NCBI GenBank assembly: GCA_019022495.1 | Contig: JAFEKR010000003.1 | Coordinates: 2,356,001 to 2,420,000, forward strand | DNA from: Epichloe hybrida | Taxonomy: Eukaryota; Ascomycota; Sordariomycetes; Hypocreales; Clavicipitaceae | Reading direction: 5' to 3' | DNA: 64,000 nt | Part shown: one piece after another, positions 1 through 11,279 of the stretch | How positions within the stretch are numbered: position 1 is the first letter of the stretch | How the letters are laid out: each line of letters begins with the position of its first letter | Position numbers and translations under genes: made by a program | Notes under the pieces: model-generated | What the model was told of the DNA's origin: nothing | The model's input: the letters and a program-made list of their open reading frames with translations, nothing else | Databases searched by the model: none

Positions 1-1916
1 GCACATGTGAGTTTTCCTGCCCTCGTACATACAAAGTAAACGGGTCTCATCTTGGGAATGAAGATGCGGCTAACATGTCTGCCACCAAAACATAAAAGGC
101 CCTGGAGACTACCAGAAACTCAATACCCTTGTATTTGCGCCCAGAGAGCCCCTTCTGTAAGCCATTGATGTCCCACAATGCGGCCTCACACAATGTTGTG
201 CTCAAAGTCACCGTGCCGAAACGGACTGGCCGAAAGAGGAAGAAGGGTAGCAAGGGCCCTTGGGAAGGAGATGTAGACATCTCGGACGCTTCCACGGCCG
301 AGCGTTGTGGCAGCAACAAGGGACAAGTCCAATCTGTAGCACGCCTAGACGAACCCAAAGTGTTGAGAAGAAAACTGGAAGATAACGTGGGGAGATATAA
401 TGTCGAAGCCGTCGGCATTATCAAGCACACGCATCGATTTCGTGCGCTGGCTGACTTTTACTGGGACATGAATCGATCCAATTTTGCTCAGAGATATGTC
501 GATCAAGTTCTATCAGGAGACGGTAGGCGTTGTGTCCTCCCCCTTCCTCCTTTCTTTCTTTCGCGTATAGACTTCTCTTCCTCTCCATTCTCCATCTAAC
601 CTCCTGATGTAGTGCAAAACATGAAAAAGTTCGCCTTTGAAGGAGGCAGGGATCGCCCTCCCAACGTGGACATCCTCCCGCCACCCATCTTCACCCACAT
701 GAGTCTCCCCTTCAACTACTTCTACTCGCAAAACCCATACGTGCGCACCACCGAAGATGGCGACACGTTCAACCTCACAGCCGTCAAGCACGTCGGACAC
801 TTCATCGGCGCAGAAGACCCTACCCCCTCGGGCCCCCAGATCGCGCCCAATATGACAGACCCGCGTATGCTAGAGGTCATGTCCGACCTGGAAGAAGCCT
901 TCCAACTCCGTCCCATCTGGACTCGCCGTTCCTTGATGAACCACCTCCAGGGCAAACTCCAAAGCTGGAACGAGCTGAAAAAGTACCTCAGCTACACGGC
1001 ATACCAGTTCAAAGGCGGACCATGGCGCGACAGTGTGGTGCCCTACAGCCTTGACCCACGAACCGACCCCAAATACCGCATCTACCAGACCCTCATGTTC
1101 AAATTGAAAAGGCATAGACGCGCCATCAAGGACGAGCCCTGGCAATCCGTTAGGAGGAACCAAACGGGCGCTTCACACGTCGCCCCCGACAGCCACATGT
1201 TTGACGGAGAAGCGTACTCGACCGACGGCAAAGTCTGGCAAGTATGCGACATTACCGACCCCCTCCTAAAGGAGCTCCTCGACCACGCAGCCGTACGGCC
1301 CGAATGCGACGTCAACAGTGGATGGTACCACGGCGGGCTATGGGCCAAGGTCAAGGCCATCATGAAGACGAAACTCGTCGCCATCCAATTCGGCCGACGC
1401 CTCGGCAAAGAGGACTTCTCGTCCACGCTGGAGTGTGGCGACATGACGCCCACGCGATCCACGTCCACCACGTTCCACCTGCCCCTGCCGGAACTCGATC
1501 TCACGAATGAGGAACTCACCCTGCTGAGGGGCAGAGAACCCCCCAAGAAGAAGAGCAAAGGGTACAATGTGCGACTGCGTGACGCAGCAAGTACGCCTGC
1601 CGTGGAGGCGTCGGAGCAGTCCCCCCCGTCCACGCCCACGCCTTTTGCAGGAAGCGACGTCGTTGGCGGACATGGCACGCTCTCGGAGGGTGATGCGGAC
1701 GACACGGGGAGTGAGAACGAGGAAGACGACGAGTCTGACAATGAGGGCTACGAGCACGTTGCAAGGTTCCGTCAAGAGCAAGAATACGGTGGTCAGCATC
1801 ACAGCCACCATGATTACCAGCAGACCGAGGAAGAGCATGACATGGACATGGAAACGGACATGGACATGGACATGGGAATGGGAATGGGTAGAACGTCGTA
1901 TCCCGAGCTAGATTAG
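1..1916 (+). CDS. Transcription factor IIIC subunit 5 (Tfc1/Sfc1, tau95 type), 5' end missing
   Basis: DNA-binding subunit of TFIIIC, which recognises the A box of tRNA genes and recruits TFIIIB for RNA polymerase III. Visible exons: 1-6 (partial), 99-522, 613-1916. Intron 7-98 has donor GTGAGT and branch site CTAAC (70-74); intron 523-612 starts GTAGGCG and ends TAG. The first full exon carries the family signature LKVTVPKRTGRKRK followed by GPW; the last carries the conserved block FTHMSLPFNYFYSQNP, then the C-terminal TFIIIC5 domain (RPIWTRRSL, YQFKGGPWR, DPRTDPKYR). The tail is acidic (SENEEDDESDNEGYE) and ends in an odd Asp-Met/Gly-Met run encoded by repeated ATGGAC/ATGGGA. The N-terminus lies left of the window. 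Family assignment is firm; the start is unknown. Confidence 0.92.
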
Positions 1917-2237
1917 CAATAGCATAAAACCCCCTTACGCTTCAAGAACAAACAGAGCCATTTATGAAGACGCTAAAATGAAAAAAAAAAAGTAGTATGT
2001 ACTTCGCACGAACTAGATCCGTTTCAAAGAATACACAGCTAGATTACGCCACAAAGCAATACCGCTCTCAAAAGCCCATATGCAATTTTTCCTCTTCAGT
2101 TCTTTCATTCTTTTTTTTTTTTTTTTTCAAAATTCCCACGCACGTTCTACCTTGAACGAGCAATTTACAACATGAGATGCGAGGGAAAACAAAAGACGAC
2201 GCATCTTCCATGCTCTTCGTTTCCCATTCTACGCCAT
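1917..2237. other. Convergent 3' intergenic spacer
   Basis: Tail-to-tail spacer of 321 bp between the TFIIIC gene (+) and the DHHC gene (-). It holds an A tract at about 1980-1990 and a T tract at about 2110-2127, both reasonable as UTR or polyadenylation sequence. No gene seen. Confidence 0.6.
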
Positions 2238-3991
2238 CTAATCTACGCCTTCGTCCAGAGGAAGCGGACTCGTTCTACTGTCCCGCCCCTGGGTGCCCGC
2301 CTTCTTCAACATGCCGGTTGCGCCGCCGCGAGACCAGACCCGTCCGTTGGTGGCAACTTGTAGTGCGCGGCGCTCGGCGTCGTCTCTGGACTCGTCCGGC
2401 CGCGAGCCCGGCCCGCTCGTGGTTGTGAAGCCCGTCGTTTCCGTGACATCTTCGTCATCTGTGTCCAGGAGCTCGTCGTCCAGAGACTTTCCGTGGGTGC
2501 TGAGACGCTGCATCTGCATGCTCGGTTGGGATCCGTCGGCGTACAGGTTGGGATCGCGGCCCAGGACGCGGTCAGCTTTGCTGGGCGCGTTCCTTCCTGC
2601 GCCGTTCCCGTTCCCGTTCCCGTTCGAGGGCTGGGAGTAAGGGCTCGGTGCGGCCAAAGTGTCGTCACCTCCCCAGCCCGCGTTGATTTCTCGAGCGCGC
2701 TGCTCTTCCCGCTCGCGCCTGATGCGCTCTCGAACCTCGAGCCACCTGGGGCTGGCTTCCCACGACCATCCGTCTCCCGTGGTGTTACATATAGGGAGTG
2801 CCCAGAGCCATGGGTTGTGCCCCAGCAGGTGCAGCAGGTTGTTCTTCCAGCCGAGATCAAACGCATTCGGGAGCTTTGTAGAATCCTGTTCGTCCAGGTA
2901 CTCCTCGTACCGCAGACGGCTTTGTTGTCTCTCCCTCTCCTCGAACGTCTGCTGGACGGGGCGTGACCCGTCATACGTTCGCTGGGCCTCGTGATAATCC
3001 TGGCTCGACCTGCGCTCCTCTCCCTCCTCCGGCCGAGTGATTCCCGGCAAGGCGTTGGTGTGGAAATCCACAAACTTCTGTGCTGCGTGCGGTAGGCGAT
3101 TGGCTGGGTTGTGCGCGGCGTCATAGGTGTGCTTCAGAGGCGACAAGTATCTCGTCTTTTCGAGGCACTCGATGGTTGTTTGACCCTTTGACGCTAGCAT
3201 GACATGCCATCCTGTGAAAACGCCAACCACGATGCCAATGATTCCGCTGAAAATGCTCAGCACTACGAAATTCACCGGCAGGATGTTGTCGAACTGCTGG
3301 ACGTCCTCCTGAAACACCTCGGACCACACCCACGTGCCGCTAACAGCAAAGGCATAGAAGGACAACAGGGTCGTGTAGATGAGAAATAGCAGAAATGGCT
3401 TGTAGTTGCGCAGGCCAAGGCACGTAGCCAGCCAAGGGCAGTGGTGATCCATCTTGAGCACGCATCGTCGGCAGGTTGAGCAATGGTGGGCGCGGTCTGG
3501 CTTGCGCGCCTGGCACTTTTTGCAGAACCGAAACTCGCCGTTACTCTTGACGGTGAATGACGTCGCGGGCGGGTGGCCCTGGGCCGTGGGCAAGAGGCCG
3601 TAGCCGTCGCGATTTGTCGTCGAGCCAGGGTCGGTGAACACGGCGGTCGTTTATGACCAATTCAGCAATGCGTATAGTACGAGGCCAACGGCAGATGACA
3701 CATTTCCTGCATGGAGAAAGTAATCAACCGTGTTAGCTTCTTCACCATGTCATAGTTCAGCTGCCATCCATCGAGACAAGCATGCAGAGGGCGTTCGGGG
3801 AGAGGGTTCAATGATGCGATGAAGCAAGCAAGACATGACCTACCCAGCCAACTCCTTTTGGGGGCTTTCATCCCTATCTCCACCACCACCCAGATGGCCC
3901 ATGTCGTCAAGCCATACACGAATATCAGCGGTATGTACGTGGCAAATGCACAGCAGGTGCGCTCAATCGTGCGTGCACACCGCCGGGACAT
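2238..3991 (-). CDS. DHHC palmitoyltransferase, Pfa3-like, carrying an in-frame stop codon
   Basis: Protein S-acyltransferase of the vacuolar Pfa3 type. Exon 1 3991-3844 (an alternative upstream ATG is at 4105), intron 3843-3707 (GTAGGT, branch GCTAAC, GCAG), exon 2 3706-2238. Exon 1 gives TM1 (CCAFATYIPLIFVYGLTTW); exon 2 gives TM2, then TTAVFTDPGS, the zinc-binding DHHC domain (HHCSTCRRCVLKMDHHCPW), TM3-TM4, the TTxE motif (TTIE) and the C-terminal NPW motif, followed by a low-complexity acidic tail. Exon 1 and exon 2 join in frame, but codon 3653-3651 is TAA, between NWS and TTAVF, where relatives (from memory) have Tyr. No AG acceptor lies between this stop and the conserved TDPG segment, so splicing does not easily remove it. 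Read through, the product would be about 537 residues. It is either a real nonsense allele, a sequencing error, or translation restarts downstream without TM1-2. Confidence 0.85.
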
Positions 3992-4105
3992 GGCAGTCCC
4001 CTGGGTCGACGGCGATCCGTCGAGATCGTGATGGTCCAATGCGGCAGCTTCGGTCAACGGAAACGAAAAGGTTTCGGGGGGGTCATTCGACAGGCTATTC
4101 GGCAA

Positions 4106-4846
4106 CCCTCAGCGAAGCAAGAACTCAGGGAGCGGTTGCGGGCAGATATCGCATCGACGTGTCGTATCGTGTTGAGGATGGGCAAACGCGAATCAGTCGA
4201 TCGGGGCAGGCGGCCATTCTGATGCCGCCGGATCTGGTCTGTACCGTCTGGACCTGCATGGGTGGGTGCGGCAACAAACATCGTGGGGTGTACTCCGTAC
4301 GGACCACTTATTACTCCGCACGGATTACAATGTAATGTACAAGCAATGTACAACTTGGTGGGCCAGCGTCGACCACGCTTCCTACCCTGTACAAGTTGAG
4401 GCCGCAACAAATATTTGTACAACCACCCCGTGTGCCCGTGTTGTTCCCGTGATGAAGAGTCTCAGTGAGGGCACGCTCTGTAGACTCTTTTGCATTCCTC
4501 CAACGATTTTATCTCACCATGATTCGTACTCTACGATTGAACGTAGAGATTGTTTAGCAGCAGCCGATCAGAGTTAGTGTCCTCGAAAGCCTATGGTCTA
4601 CTGCAAAGCGAAAAATCCGAAGCAACACCTGTATTTCCCTCGCCGCGTGTTCCAAGCGCATACCACTTTCATCAGTCATGCTACCGTCTCAGAAATCGAA
4701 GTCCCACCATCATCATCCTACGTCAAGCCGAGTATCGCGTATAGAAGAGAGTTGATCGAAGAGAGTTGATCGATGCTCGTAGTTGGGAGACGAGCCAACT
4801 ACCAAAACCCCGAGTTTTGCCCCCATTTCACTCAACGTGTCCTCCT
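4106..4846. other. Intergenic, promoter side of the DHHC gene
   Basis: 741 bp between the DHHC gene start and the zinc-finger gene stop. It contains scattered short copies of TACTCCGTACGGA-like sequence (about 4296-4325), a motif seen again near 18410 and 39590. No gene recognised. Confidence 0.5.
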
Positions 4847-6042
4847 TCAAGACCGAGAGAAGGCTCGAGCGCTCTTCGCCGCGGTATACTGAAGAGTTCC
4901 ATCCTCATTTTGCCCCCCAACATCGACCATACCCGCCGTCAACTGGTCCAGGAAAGCATTGTAGCCGTCCGTTTCGCGAATGCGGCAGTTCATGGAGCTA
5001 GACTCCGCATGCGACGTAATTGCCGTCAGAGTTTTGAACATCTTGAGGCAATATGGACAGCGATATGTCTTGTCCCCATGAGCTGGCGAGCGAAGGTGGC
5101 CGACCAGGCGACCGCTAGTCTTGAACACTTTTCTGTTCGTGTGTCAATAGATTGAGAATCGCGCTACACACGAACATGCGCTCAACTTACCCGCACCCGA
5201 GTTTGGGGCAGATATACTGCTCAATAATACTCGAGTAATACTTCTCGGCATCGAAGTATGGGTTCCCAGGATCATCCGGATCCATAGACTCAAACAACGT
5301 CCTTTCACTTGGCCGGGTGGCAGCCTCTAGCTGCTGCGAACTCGGACGTCGAGCATCTGCGGCATGTGGGAATAAGTTCTCCTTCTCCATCCAAGCTGCA
5401 GGGCCTCCAGGCTTGTCACAATCACCAGAATGAGCCGTGCTCTTGGTGGCGTTGTGATCCTTTCCGCCAGAAAGAGATAGAGCTGGGAACTCCGACTGTA
5501 TCATGGTGAAACCTGGGTCTTGTGTAACCGACCTGGCATTTTTGGAGCTCTCTGCTGTTTGTTCGAGGGGCAGGAACCTGGTGTAGTCGTTTTTGTTGGG
5601 CTCTTGGGCTAAAGCCGCAAGGCGCCTCGTAAATTCGACCTTCTTCTCCCGCGCTTCATCCAAAGAGGAGATACTAATTCGAGGACAATCTCCTTGCTCA
5701 ATATGCCCCATCAAGCCCGCAAGGCGATGGAACGGTCCTCGTCCACAGCCTGGACAATCGAGAACTTGTTCATGGGGATGAGTCTCGAAAGATGGTCAGC
5801 ATTCGGTCATACCCTCTCCCCAAAGACCCGAGCGCATAATGGGGATATTGCATTACCTGTTGAACATGTCGCAACTGGGCGACCTCGGTTTTGAAATCTT
5901 GACCACATACGTAGCAATGAATGTGGTCCTTGGCACCAGTCTTGAGCTTGTAAGCTTTATGCTTTACCAGAGACTCCCAGGTAGGAAATTCACGATCACA
6001 GGGCGTGCATCGCCACTTGCCGTCTTTTATGGTCTGAGACAT
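4847..6042 (-). CDS. C2H2 zinc-finger protein (five fingers)
   Basis: Unnamed C2H2-type protein, 354 aa, probably nucleic-acid binding. Exons 6042-5857, 5783-5191, 5132-4847; introns of 73 bp (donor GTAATG, branch CTGAC) and 58 bp (donor GTAAGT). Acceptors were chosen because they restore zinc-finger spacing: exon 2 opens THPHEQVLDCPGCGRGPF and exon 3 completes CPKLGCGKVFKTSGRLVGH. Fingers in order: CTPCDREF, CYVCGQDF with H..H, CPGCGRGPF with a terminal Cys, CPKLGCGKVF, CPYCLKMF. The middle (about residues 105-240) is polar and unstructured-looking. Start chosen at MSQTIKDGKW (6042); an upstream in-frame ATG at 6093 is possible. Specific function unknown. Confidence 0.85.
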
Positions 6043-7826
6043 GCTCGCGGTGGGTTTGGCAAGATGAAGAGCTGTGAAGATGTTGCAGTGCAAGGGTTTT
6101 TCATCTGCCTGACCAGCGTCGTTTGCCTTGGAGCGAAGGCAGCCAGCTGTCGACAGTTGCCAACCACGGCACCTGCCCTACGCAGATGATCAAGCTTCAC
6201 CAAGCTATTGTTGTCATCAGGTCTCCCATGTTAACCGTCACCAAAACCAACATCACTCACTCAAGCAGTCATCTATCCCAGCATCAAGTGGACGAAGGAC
6301 TTCCACAGCAATCGTGTCACAATAGCCACACCAAACAGCGTCGTCGTCAGATCAACAACCAATCACTGGAAAGCAATAGTTTGGCCCCCAACATATTGAT
6401 AATACGAACATCATATCACGCCAAGTCTGTTGTTCCTGTTGCCATCATCACGCCACTCCAAAACCCAAAAAATTTTGCTCCCCACGCCCACGCCCCTGCC
6501 TATCACCCCGAAACCCAAGTACTTCCCGTCCACATCAACGCACTACTGCCCTCCCTGCATCCGTCCGTCCATTCATTCCTCCACACCATCGGACCCCTAT
6601 CTACCAAACTAGCCCTTTGAAGATCTACGCTTAGTTACCTCACCAACGCCACTTGTTGGGGAATAAATGGTCTTGTCTCCCTTTCCCTGCTTCTAGGCTA
6701 AACTGCCCTAAAGCAGACTGGGATGTGAGGCGGGCCCCTGATCGTCACATCACAAACAACCACTCATCACCCCTCACCCTCACCCTCACCCTCGCCCTCA
6801 CGCCCTTTCATACTCGACAGCCGAACAAGACAAGGCTTTGTCGCGCCACCCATCGACACACAGTGGCTAAACGCAAGGAGGCCAATGAACAGAGAATGCA
6901 CGTAGAATGGACGACGTCAACTTGTCCCTCGTGGCCTGCTCGGTGACGCCACCATTTCGTTGGGCCTCGTGCAGCCCACGAACCATTTACCGACTTCACA
7001 CTTTGTTGTAACCTGTACACCTAGCTGCCCTTCCAAAACGCCGAGCCGTCGTCGGGTCCAATGTCCCTCACGATGAGGTCCAAAGCGACACTTTCGATCC
7101 TTGTCCGGCAACAGTGTTGTCCTGTCCTTCGAAATAAGACCTGTTGAAGCGGGCAGGGAAAAAGGATGAAAAAAAAATAAACATCCCATCAATGATGAGA
7201 CTGTAAAAGAGACAAAAGAGAACATTCACAAACTTGTTTCCCGTCAGGACAGCAAAAACAAGCGAATAGCGACATCATCATCATGGTCATGGTGAGCAAA
7301 TAAATGCGTGTTCGGTGTCCGAACCTATCCTGTCTATATGTATAATGCTGTGTGCCATAGCTCGCATACAATGCACATGCCCAATTCATAAGAGCTTTGA
7401 AAACAAAACATATTTATGCTGCCCATCCTTGCCTTGGTGCTAATAAAACACGGTACATGCCGTCATCGAAACAAATTGTCCCATTCACTTTCCGTGTAAT
7501 GAGGGGGTATTTTTTTCCATCTGCCGGTTTTCCATCGCTCACATGTTATAAAAACAAAAGAAATAGAGTTGGAGAATATAGAAGCATCCTGCTTTGTGAA
7601 GTGAAAAGTAGCTTGTGTTCCACTGTTTGAGAATATGCCTGGGATTTCTCAATCCGGTGTAGTTTTGGGGAAGGGGGATTGTACAACGAAGGAATTCGCA
7701 TGGCAAAAACAAAAATAGCTAGGATAAACCAGTCCTGCCAATGAAATTGAAAGAGAAGCGATGTTTGAAAAGATAAAGAGGTTTCTAGGCGGGATATCCG
7801 CGAGCACTGTGAGGGAAGCATGCACT
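6043..7826. other. Intergenic: zinc-finger gene promoter and PLC 3' region
   Basis: 1.8 kb between two minus-strand genes. The right part (about 7640-7826) is probably the PI-PLC 3' UTR. It holds a CCCTCA tandem tract at 6770-6806 whose complement is G-rich. Open frames here (for example 6123-6620, +) have biased composition and no recognisable domain. No gene seen. Confidence 0.5.
6770..6806. repeat. CCCTCA tandem tract, G-quadruplex-capable on the minus strand
   Basis: Six consecutive C-runs spaced by three bases (CCCTCACCCTCACCCTC...). The minus strand reads GGGTGA repeats with at least four G-runs, fitting the usual G3N3 quadruplex pattern. It is not the fungal telomere unit (CCCTAA). 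Confidence 0.7.
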
Positions 7827-10800
7827 CTATGCAAAGCTGTCAAAGCTATTCTTCTCCAAACTGTTCTTCTCGAAAGTGCTGCGAGGGCTGGTATTGGCCC
7901 GGCCGAAGACCTTGCCTCCCAGGCGGTTAAATTTATTTCCATCCTGTGTCGTGGCAGCGATGTTGAACAATTTAGTTTCAATGGATTCGACAGCGATTTT
8001 GCAGAAAAGCGTGGAAAAAAGATATTGGTCGCCTGCGTGGTTGTGAAGGGGAATTGTGCGATATCCATGCTTCAGATTTTTGAGCTTTGCGGCATAGGTG
8101 GCAATGGCGGCGCTCTCTTTGCTATTGTAGCTTTCTCCATAGCTGGCCAGCTTGACAGACCAACGGACAAAGATGAGCTCTGGATGTTTTGTCGTAATTG
8201 TAAACTTGAAATTTCCGTCGGCAAAAATGGGGTTAAACCCATTTTCGCGGATGACATCTGTCTGGAACTTGAGCGGTGCGTCAAATGCGTGCGTCAAACC
8301 AGAGCCAACCTCCTTCTTGTCTCGCTTGTCGTTTGCATGGAAAACCTCCACCTCCACGTACGTGTCCATTGACTTGTTGGCCGGCAGATTGGCCGGGCGC
8401 ATGAGCTGCTGAGCAGATATGACGTTGATAGTAAAAGTCACCACAGATCTTTCCTTTTTCCCCTCAGCGATAGCCGAGTTGTAGGGCTGAATTTGAATAT
8501 CGCGAAGCTCATCAGGCTTCAACACATAACCAGACTCATCTTTGCCGCCCTGGAACATGGCATTGTTGAGTTGCATGCCCAAGTCGAACGTTTGCCAATT
8601 CAAGGCCGCCATTTGCACACCACGACGCCAGTAAATAAGAGGATCAAAGTTACTCGAGGACAGCCGGAGGCCGTCAGGGTAGACTCGCATGAGATAACGC
8701 ATATTGTGAATGTCCAGTGCCATTTTCGCATCCTTGGTACGAGAGTGCTTAGCAAAACTGCTCTCCATGAATGAGAAGATGTGATTGAAGGTCTTTGCCG
8801 CAGGGTCCTCGAATCCGGAGAATTTGACGCCGGCACAATAGACGCCGAGGACGCCGAGATATTGTGTCGTCTTGTTTTGCGATCGTCTCCCATCGCCTCC
8901 AATCTCACTTCCACTTTCTGTGTCACTGGGAACATCTTGCACCTCGCCCTCAGCGATGGTGTTGACGCGGCTCTTGCTGACAAGTCGGCGGGCTTGATGG
9001 GTGGCTGACAGGAGTGGGCTTTGAGGAAGCGACTGTGAGGGTGACAATATTGTGCCATCTGGAACACTAGGCCGCGTGGTGGGCGAGGTCAGGCTATTTA
9101 CACGGCGCCGACCCGCGGGCTCGGCGGGCACGCTTTCGTCTCTGCTGCCTCTGGGCTTCTTCACCTTGATAAGAATTCGCTCCATGAGCTCCGAAGGGGA
9201 AGGCAGCTTTCCTGATGAGGGGTCCAGCGGCTCAGTGATCAGCCTGTGCCCAAAAGCCTCCCTCATAATGTCCACCATCAGGGCTTGCTGGGAGGGGCTG
9301 CAATGCACCTCGAGAGAGATCCAGAGGGGGAAGCTGGATTTGACAAAGGCGTATTTGTTAATCGTCGTCATGACCTCCTTGAAGCTGATGGCCGAAGTGA
9401 GGGTTCTGCCGTGGACAACCTGCGGCTGACCATCAGATCCATCCCAGCAGTCGACCTCGACGCACCGACAGCCTTGAGCCAGGGCGCGGATGTATCCCTC
9501 AACGCTCGATTGACCAGCGACCTGACGGCCGAGAAGATACGTGTTGTGAGAGCTGGAGATGAAGTATTCATTCATGGGCCGGTCCAGCGTGTATTCCTGG
9601 GGCTCCTCCGTCAGTGGTCCATTTTGTCTCGAGGTGAGAAACCCAACAAATGCAGCCTCGGACATGTAGGTATTGTCGAGAGATGACTCTGGGCCATCGA
9701 GAAAATCAGACCTATGCTTGCGGACAAACTTGGCAAAGTGCCTCTCCCATAAAGAGATATTGGCATCGACATCTTCACCTTGCTCGTCTCTCAAGAAGGC
9801 CAAAAACTCCTCGAAAGCGAGGCCTCTGTCAGGTTTGGCAGCTATACCGCGAATTATGCGCTGTACTTCTGGGCGCTGTCGCATGAGAAGAACAAAATCG
9901 AAGAACTCGGCGAAGTTTAGTGCCTCGCGGTGCCGGGAATCGGCTAGCCGAAAATTGGCCTGCAGGGTGGACTGGGAGCTATATATATGCAAATTTTGGC
10001 AGACGCGCATTACCCCAGTGATGTCGAGCTCTTCCTCGTCCTTGGTGCGAGGTCGGTCTCCAAACTGCTTCGACATTTCCTTGTGCCAGAATTGCCGGAT
10101 GGCCTTGTCATTGAACGTCATCAATGCAGTCATGACATCCTGTCGGTGTTTCAACATGGCTTCCAAGAAATTGACCCATAGACGTGTATTCTCAATACTG
10201 TCTGCCATTAAGTGCATGAGTTTCGTCTTGGATTTGTCGGGCGTAGTGTACAAGATTGAGAACCACGTTAGTCGCTCCGATTCAGGAACATTGAATTCAC
10301 GAGCATACTGCTGAATGTCAGTACCCAGGCGAATTTCTCGAATCTCATCGACGTGAAGAAACTTTTGCGGTCGGGTTCGATCCCACGTGAGTTTGTTGGT
10401 CTCTCTATCGTAAACAAGACATATTCGTTTTGATCGGTTCTTCTTGGAAATCTTTCTCAGCCAAGTACCCCGTTGGAGCTGTAGCGGAATAACGGGGCCG
10501 GCCATGTTATTGCCACTGCCTGAGAGGGAGCCCGTGGTACTGTTGGCGGAAGAGCCTTTATGGACCTGATCGAGGGAAATGGATCTGATGGACATGAGAT
10601 CTTCACGTTCATCAACGTCAGATTCTGAGTCGGTCGTTGGGGTGGGTGTCAAGTCGGGCGGCGCAGTGTTGTTGCTGTCACTGCGTCTGCGTAGGAAGCA
10701 AGGACCAACGCTTCCATCCCTGCTGGTCGGAGCAGCGGAGGATTGCCTCCTTCTGCTGGTCAATCTCCTTGATGCTCGGCTTGAAAGCCTTCGAATCAAG

Positions 10801-11279
10801 TTTGTCTTGCTACTTGGAGCGGTAGGCGTTGTCCCAGTGGAGGCGGCGGCATACACGCTGTTGCTTTGGGACTCGGGGCTCGTCGCCTCGGCGATGGGAC
10901 TTGTACTGCTCATCCAACTCCTGCCGAGAGAGTTGGTGCTGGTCTTGCGAGACAGGATCGAGTCTGGTAGCTGAAAGCTGCTAGAAAATTGATCATCATC
11001 TCTGGATCGAGGGGGCTCGGGCGAGGCCTGGATTGAGGAACTCGTGGTCAAGACTGCAGCGTCTGGTGACATGATGGGAGATCCTTGCTGTGAGCTCGAG
11101 GCGACAGAGGACGAGCTAATTGCTGAAGCCGGTACATATGATGGCTGTGAATTGGAAGTGAAGGTGGTCTGAACTTTGCCGGGGCGAGCACGCCGTAGCT
11201 GTGTTGCGAGTGCAGACATTGTTGGTTCTGCAGTACGGGTAGCAGCTGTCTGCTGAGGTTCTGAGTTACCGGACAACAT
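7827..11279 (-). CDS. PLC1: Phosphoinositide-specific phospholipase C (delta type)
   Basis: Cleaves PIP2 to inositol trisphosphate and diacylglycerol at the plasma membrane. Single exon, 1150 aa from MLSGNSEP (11279); an in-frame ATG at 11312 would add 11 residues. Order: Ser/Thr-rich N-terminal third; PH-like domain about 270-376 (LQRGTWLRKIS to WVNFLEAMLKHRQ); EF-hand region about 400-560; catalytic X box from about 570 with both His residues visible (ISSSHNTYLLG near 576, VVHGRTLTS near 622); a disordered linker rich in Ser/Arg; Y box about 808-924 (GVYCAGVKFSGF to YVLKPDEL); C2 domain about 945-1065 (TINVISAQQL). Length is at the high end for fungal PLCs because of the N-terminal extension and X/Y linker. 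The upstream 1 kb is probably a long leader or promoter. Confidence 0.95.
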   Translation of the reverse strand: MLSGNSEPQQTAATRTAEPTMSALATQLRRARPGKVQTTFTSNSQPSYVPASAISSSSVASSSQQGSPIMSPDAAVLTTSSSIQASPEPPRSRDDDQFSSSFQLPDSILSRKTSTNSLGRSWMSSTSPIAEATSPESQSNSVYAAASTGTTPTAPSSKTNLIRRLSSRASRRLTSRRRQSSAAPTSRDGSVGPCFLRRRSDSNNTAPPDLTPTPTTDSESDVDEREDLMSIRSISLDQVHKGSSANSTTGSLSGSGNNMAGPVIPLQLQRGTWLRKISKKNRSKRICLVYDRETNKLTWDRTRPQKFLHVDEIREIRLGTDIQQYAREFNVPESERLTWFSILYTTPDKSKTKLMHLMADSIENTRLWVNFLEAMLKHRQDVMTALMTFNDKAIRQFWHKEMSKQFGDRPRTKDEEELDITGVMRVCQNLHIYSSQSTLQANFRLADSRHREALNFAEFFDFVLLMRQRPEVQRIIRGIAAKPDRGLAFEEFLAFLRDEQGEDVDANISLWERHFAKFVRKHRSDFLDGPESSLDNTYMSEAAFVGFLTSRQNGPLTEEPQEYTLDRPMNEYFISSSHNTYLLGRQVAGQSSVEGYIRALAQGCRCVEVDCWDGSDGQPQVVHGRTLTSAISFKEVMTTINKYAFVKSSFPLWISLEVHCSPSQQALMVDIMREAFGHRLITEPLDPSSGKLPSPSELMERILIKVKKPRGSRDESVPAEPAGRRRVNSLTSPTTRPSVPDGTILSPSQSLPQSPLLSATHQARRLVSKSRVNTIAEGEVQDVPSDTESGSEIGGDGRRSQNKTTQYLGVLGVYCAGVKFSGFEDPAAKTFNHIFSFMESSFAKHSRTKDAKMALDIHNMRYLMRVYPDGLRLSSSNFDPLIYWRRGVQMAALNWQTFDLGMQLNNAMFQGGKDESGYVLKPDELRDIQIQPYNSAIAEGKKERSVVTFTINVISAQQLMRPANLPANKSMDTYVEVEVFHANDKRDKKEVGSGLTHAFDAPLKFQTDVIRENGFNPIFADGNFKFTITTKHPELIFVRWSVKLASYGESYNSKESAAIATYAAKLKNLKHGYRTIPLHNHAGDQYLFSTLFCKIAVESIETKLFNIAATTQDGNKFNRLGGKVFGRANTSPRSTFEKNSLEKNSFDSFA

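Noticed and set aside
1082..1741. 219-codon minus-strand frame inside the TFIIIC gene
   Set aside because: Antisense shadow of the conserved TFIIIC5 domain.
6770..6806. Telomere-like C-rich repeat
   Set aside because: Unit is CCCTCA rather than CCCTAA, and it is short and internal between housekeeping genes.
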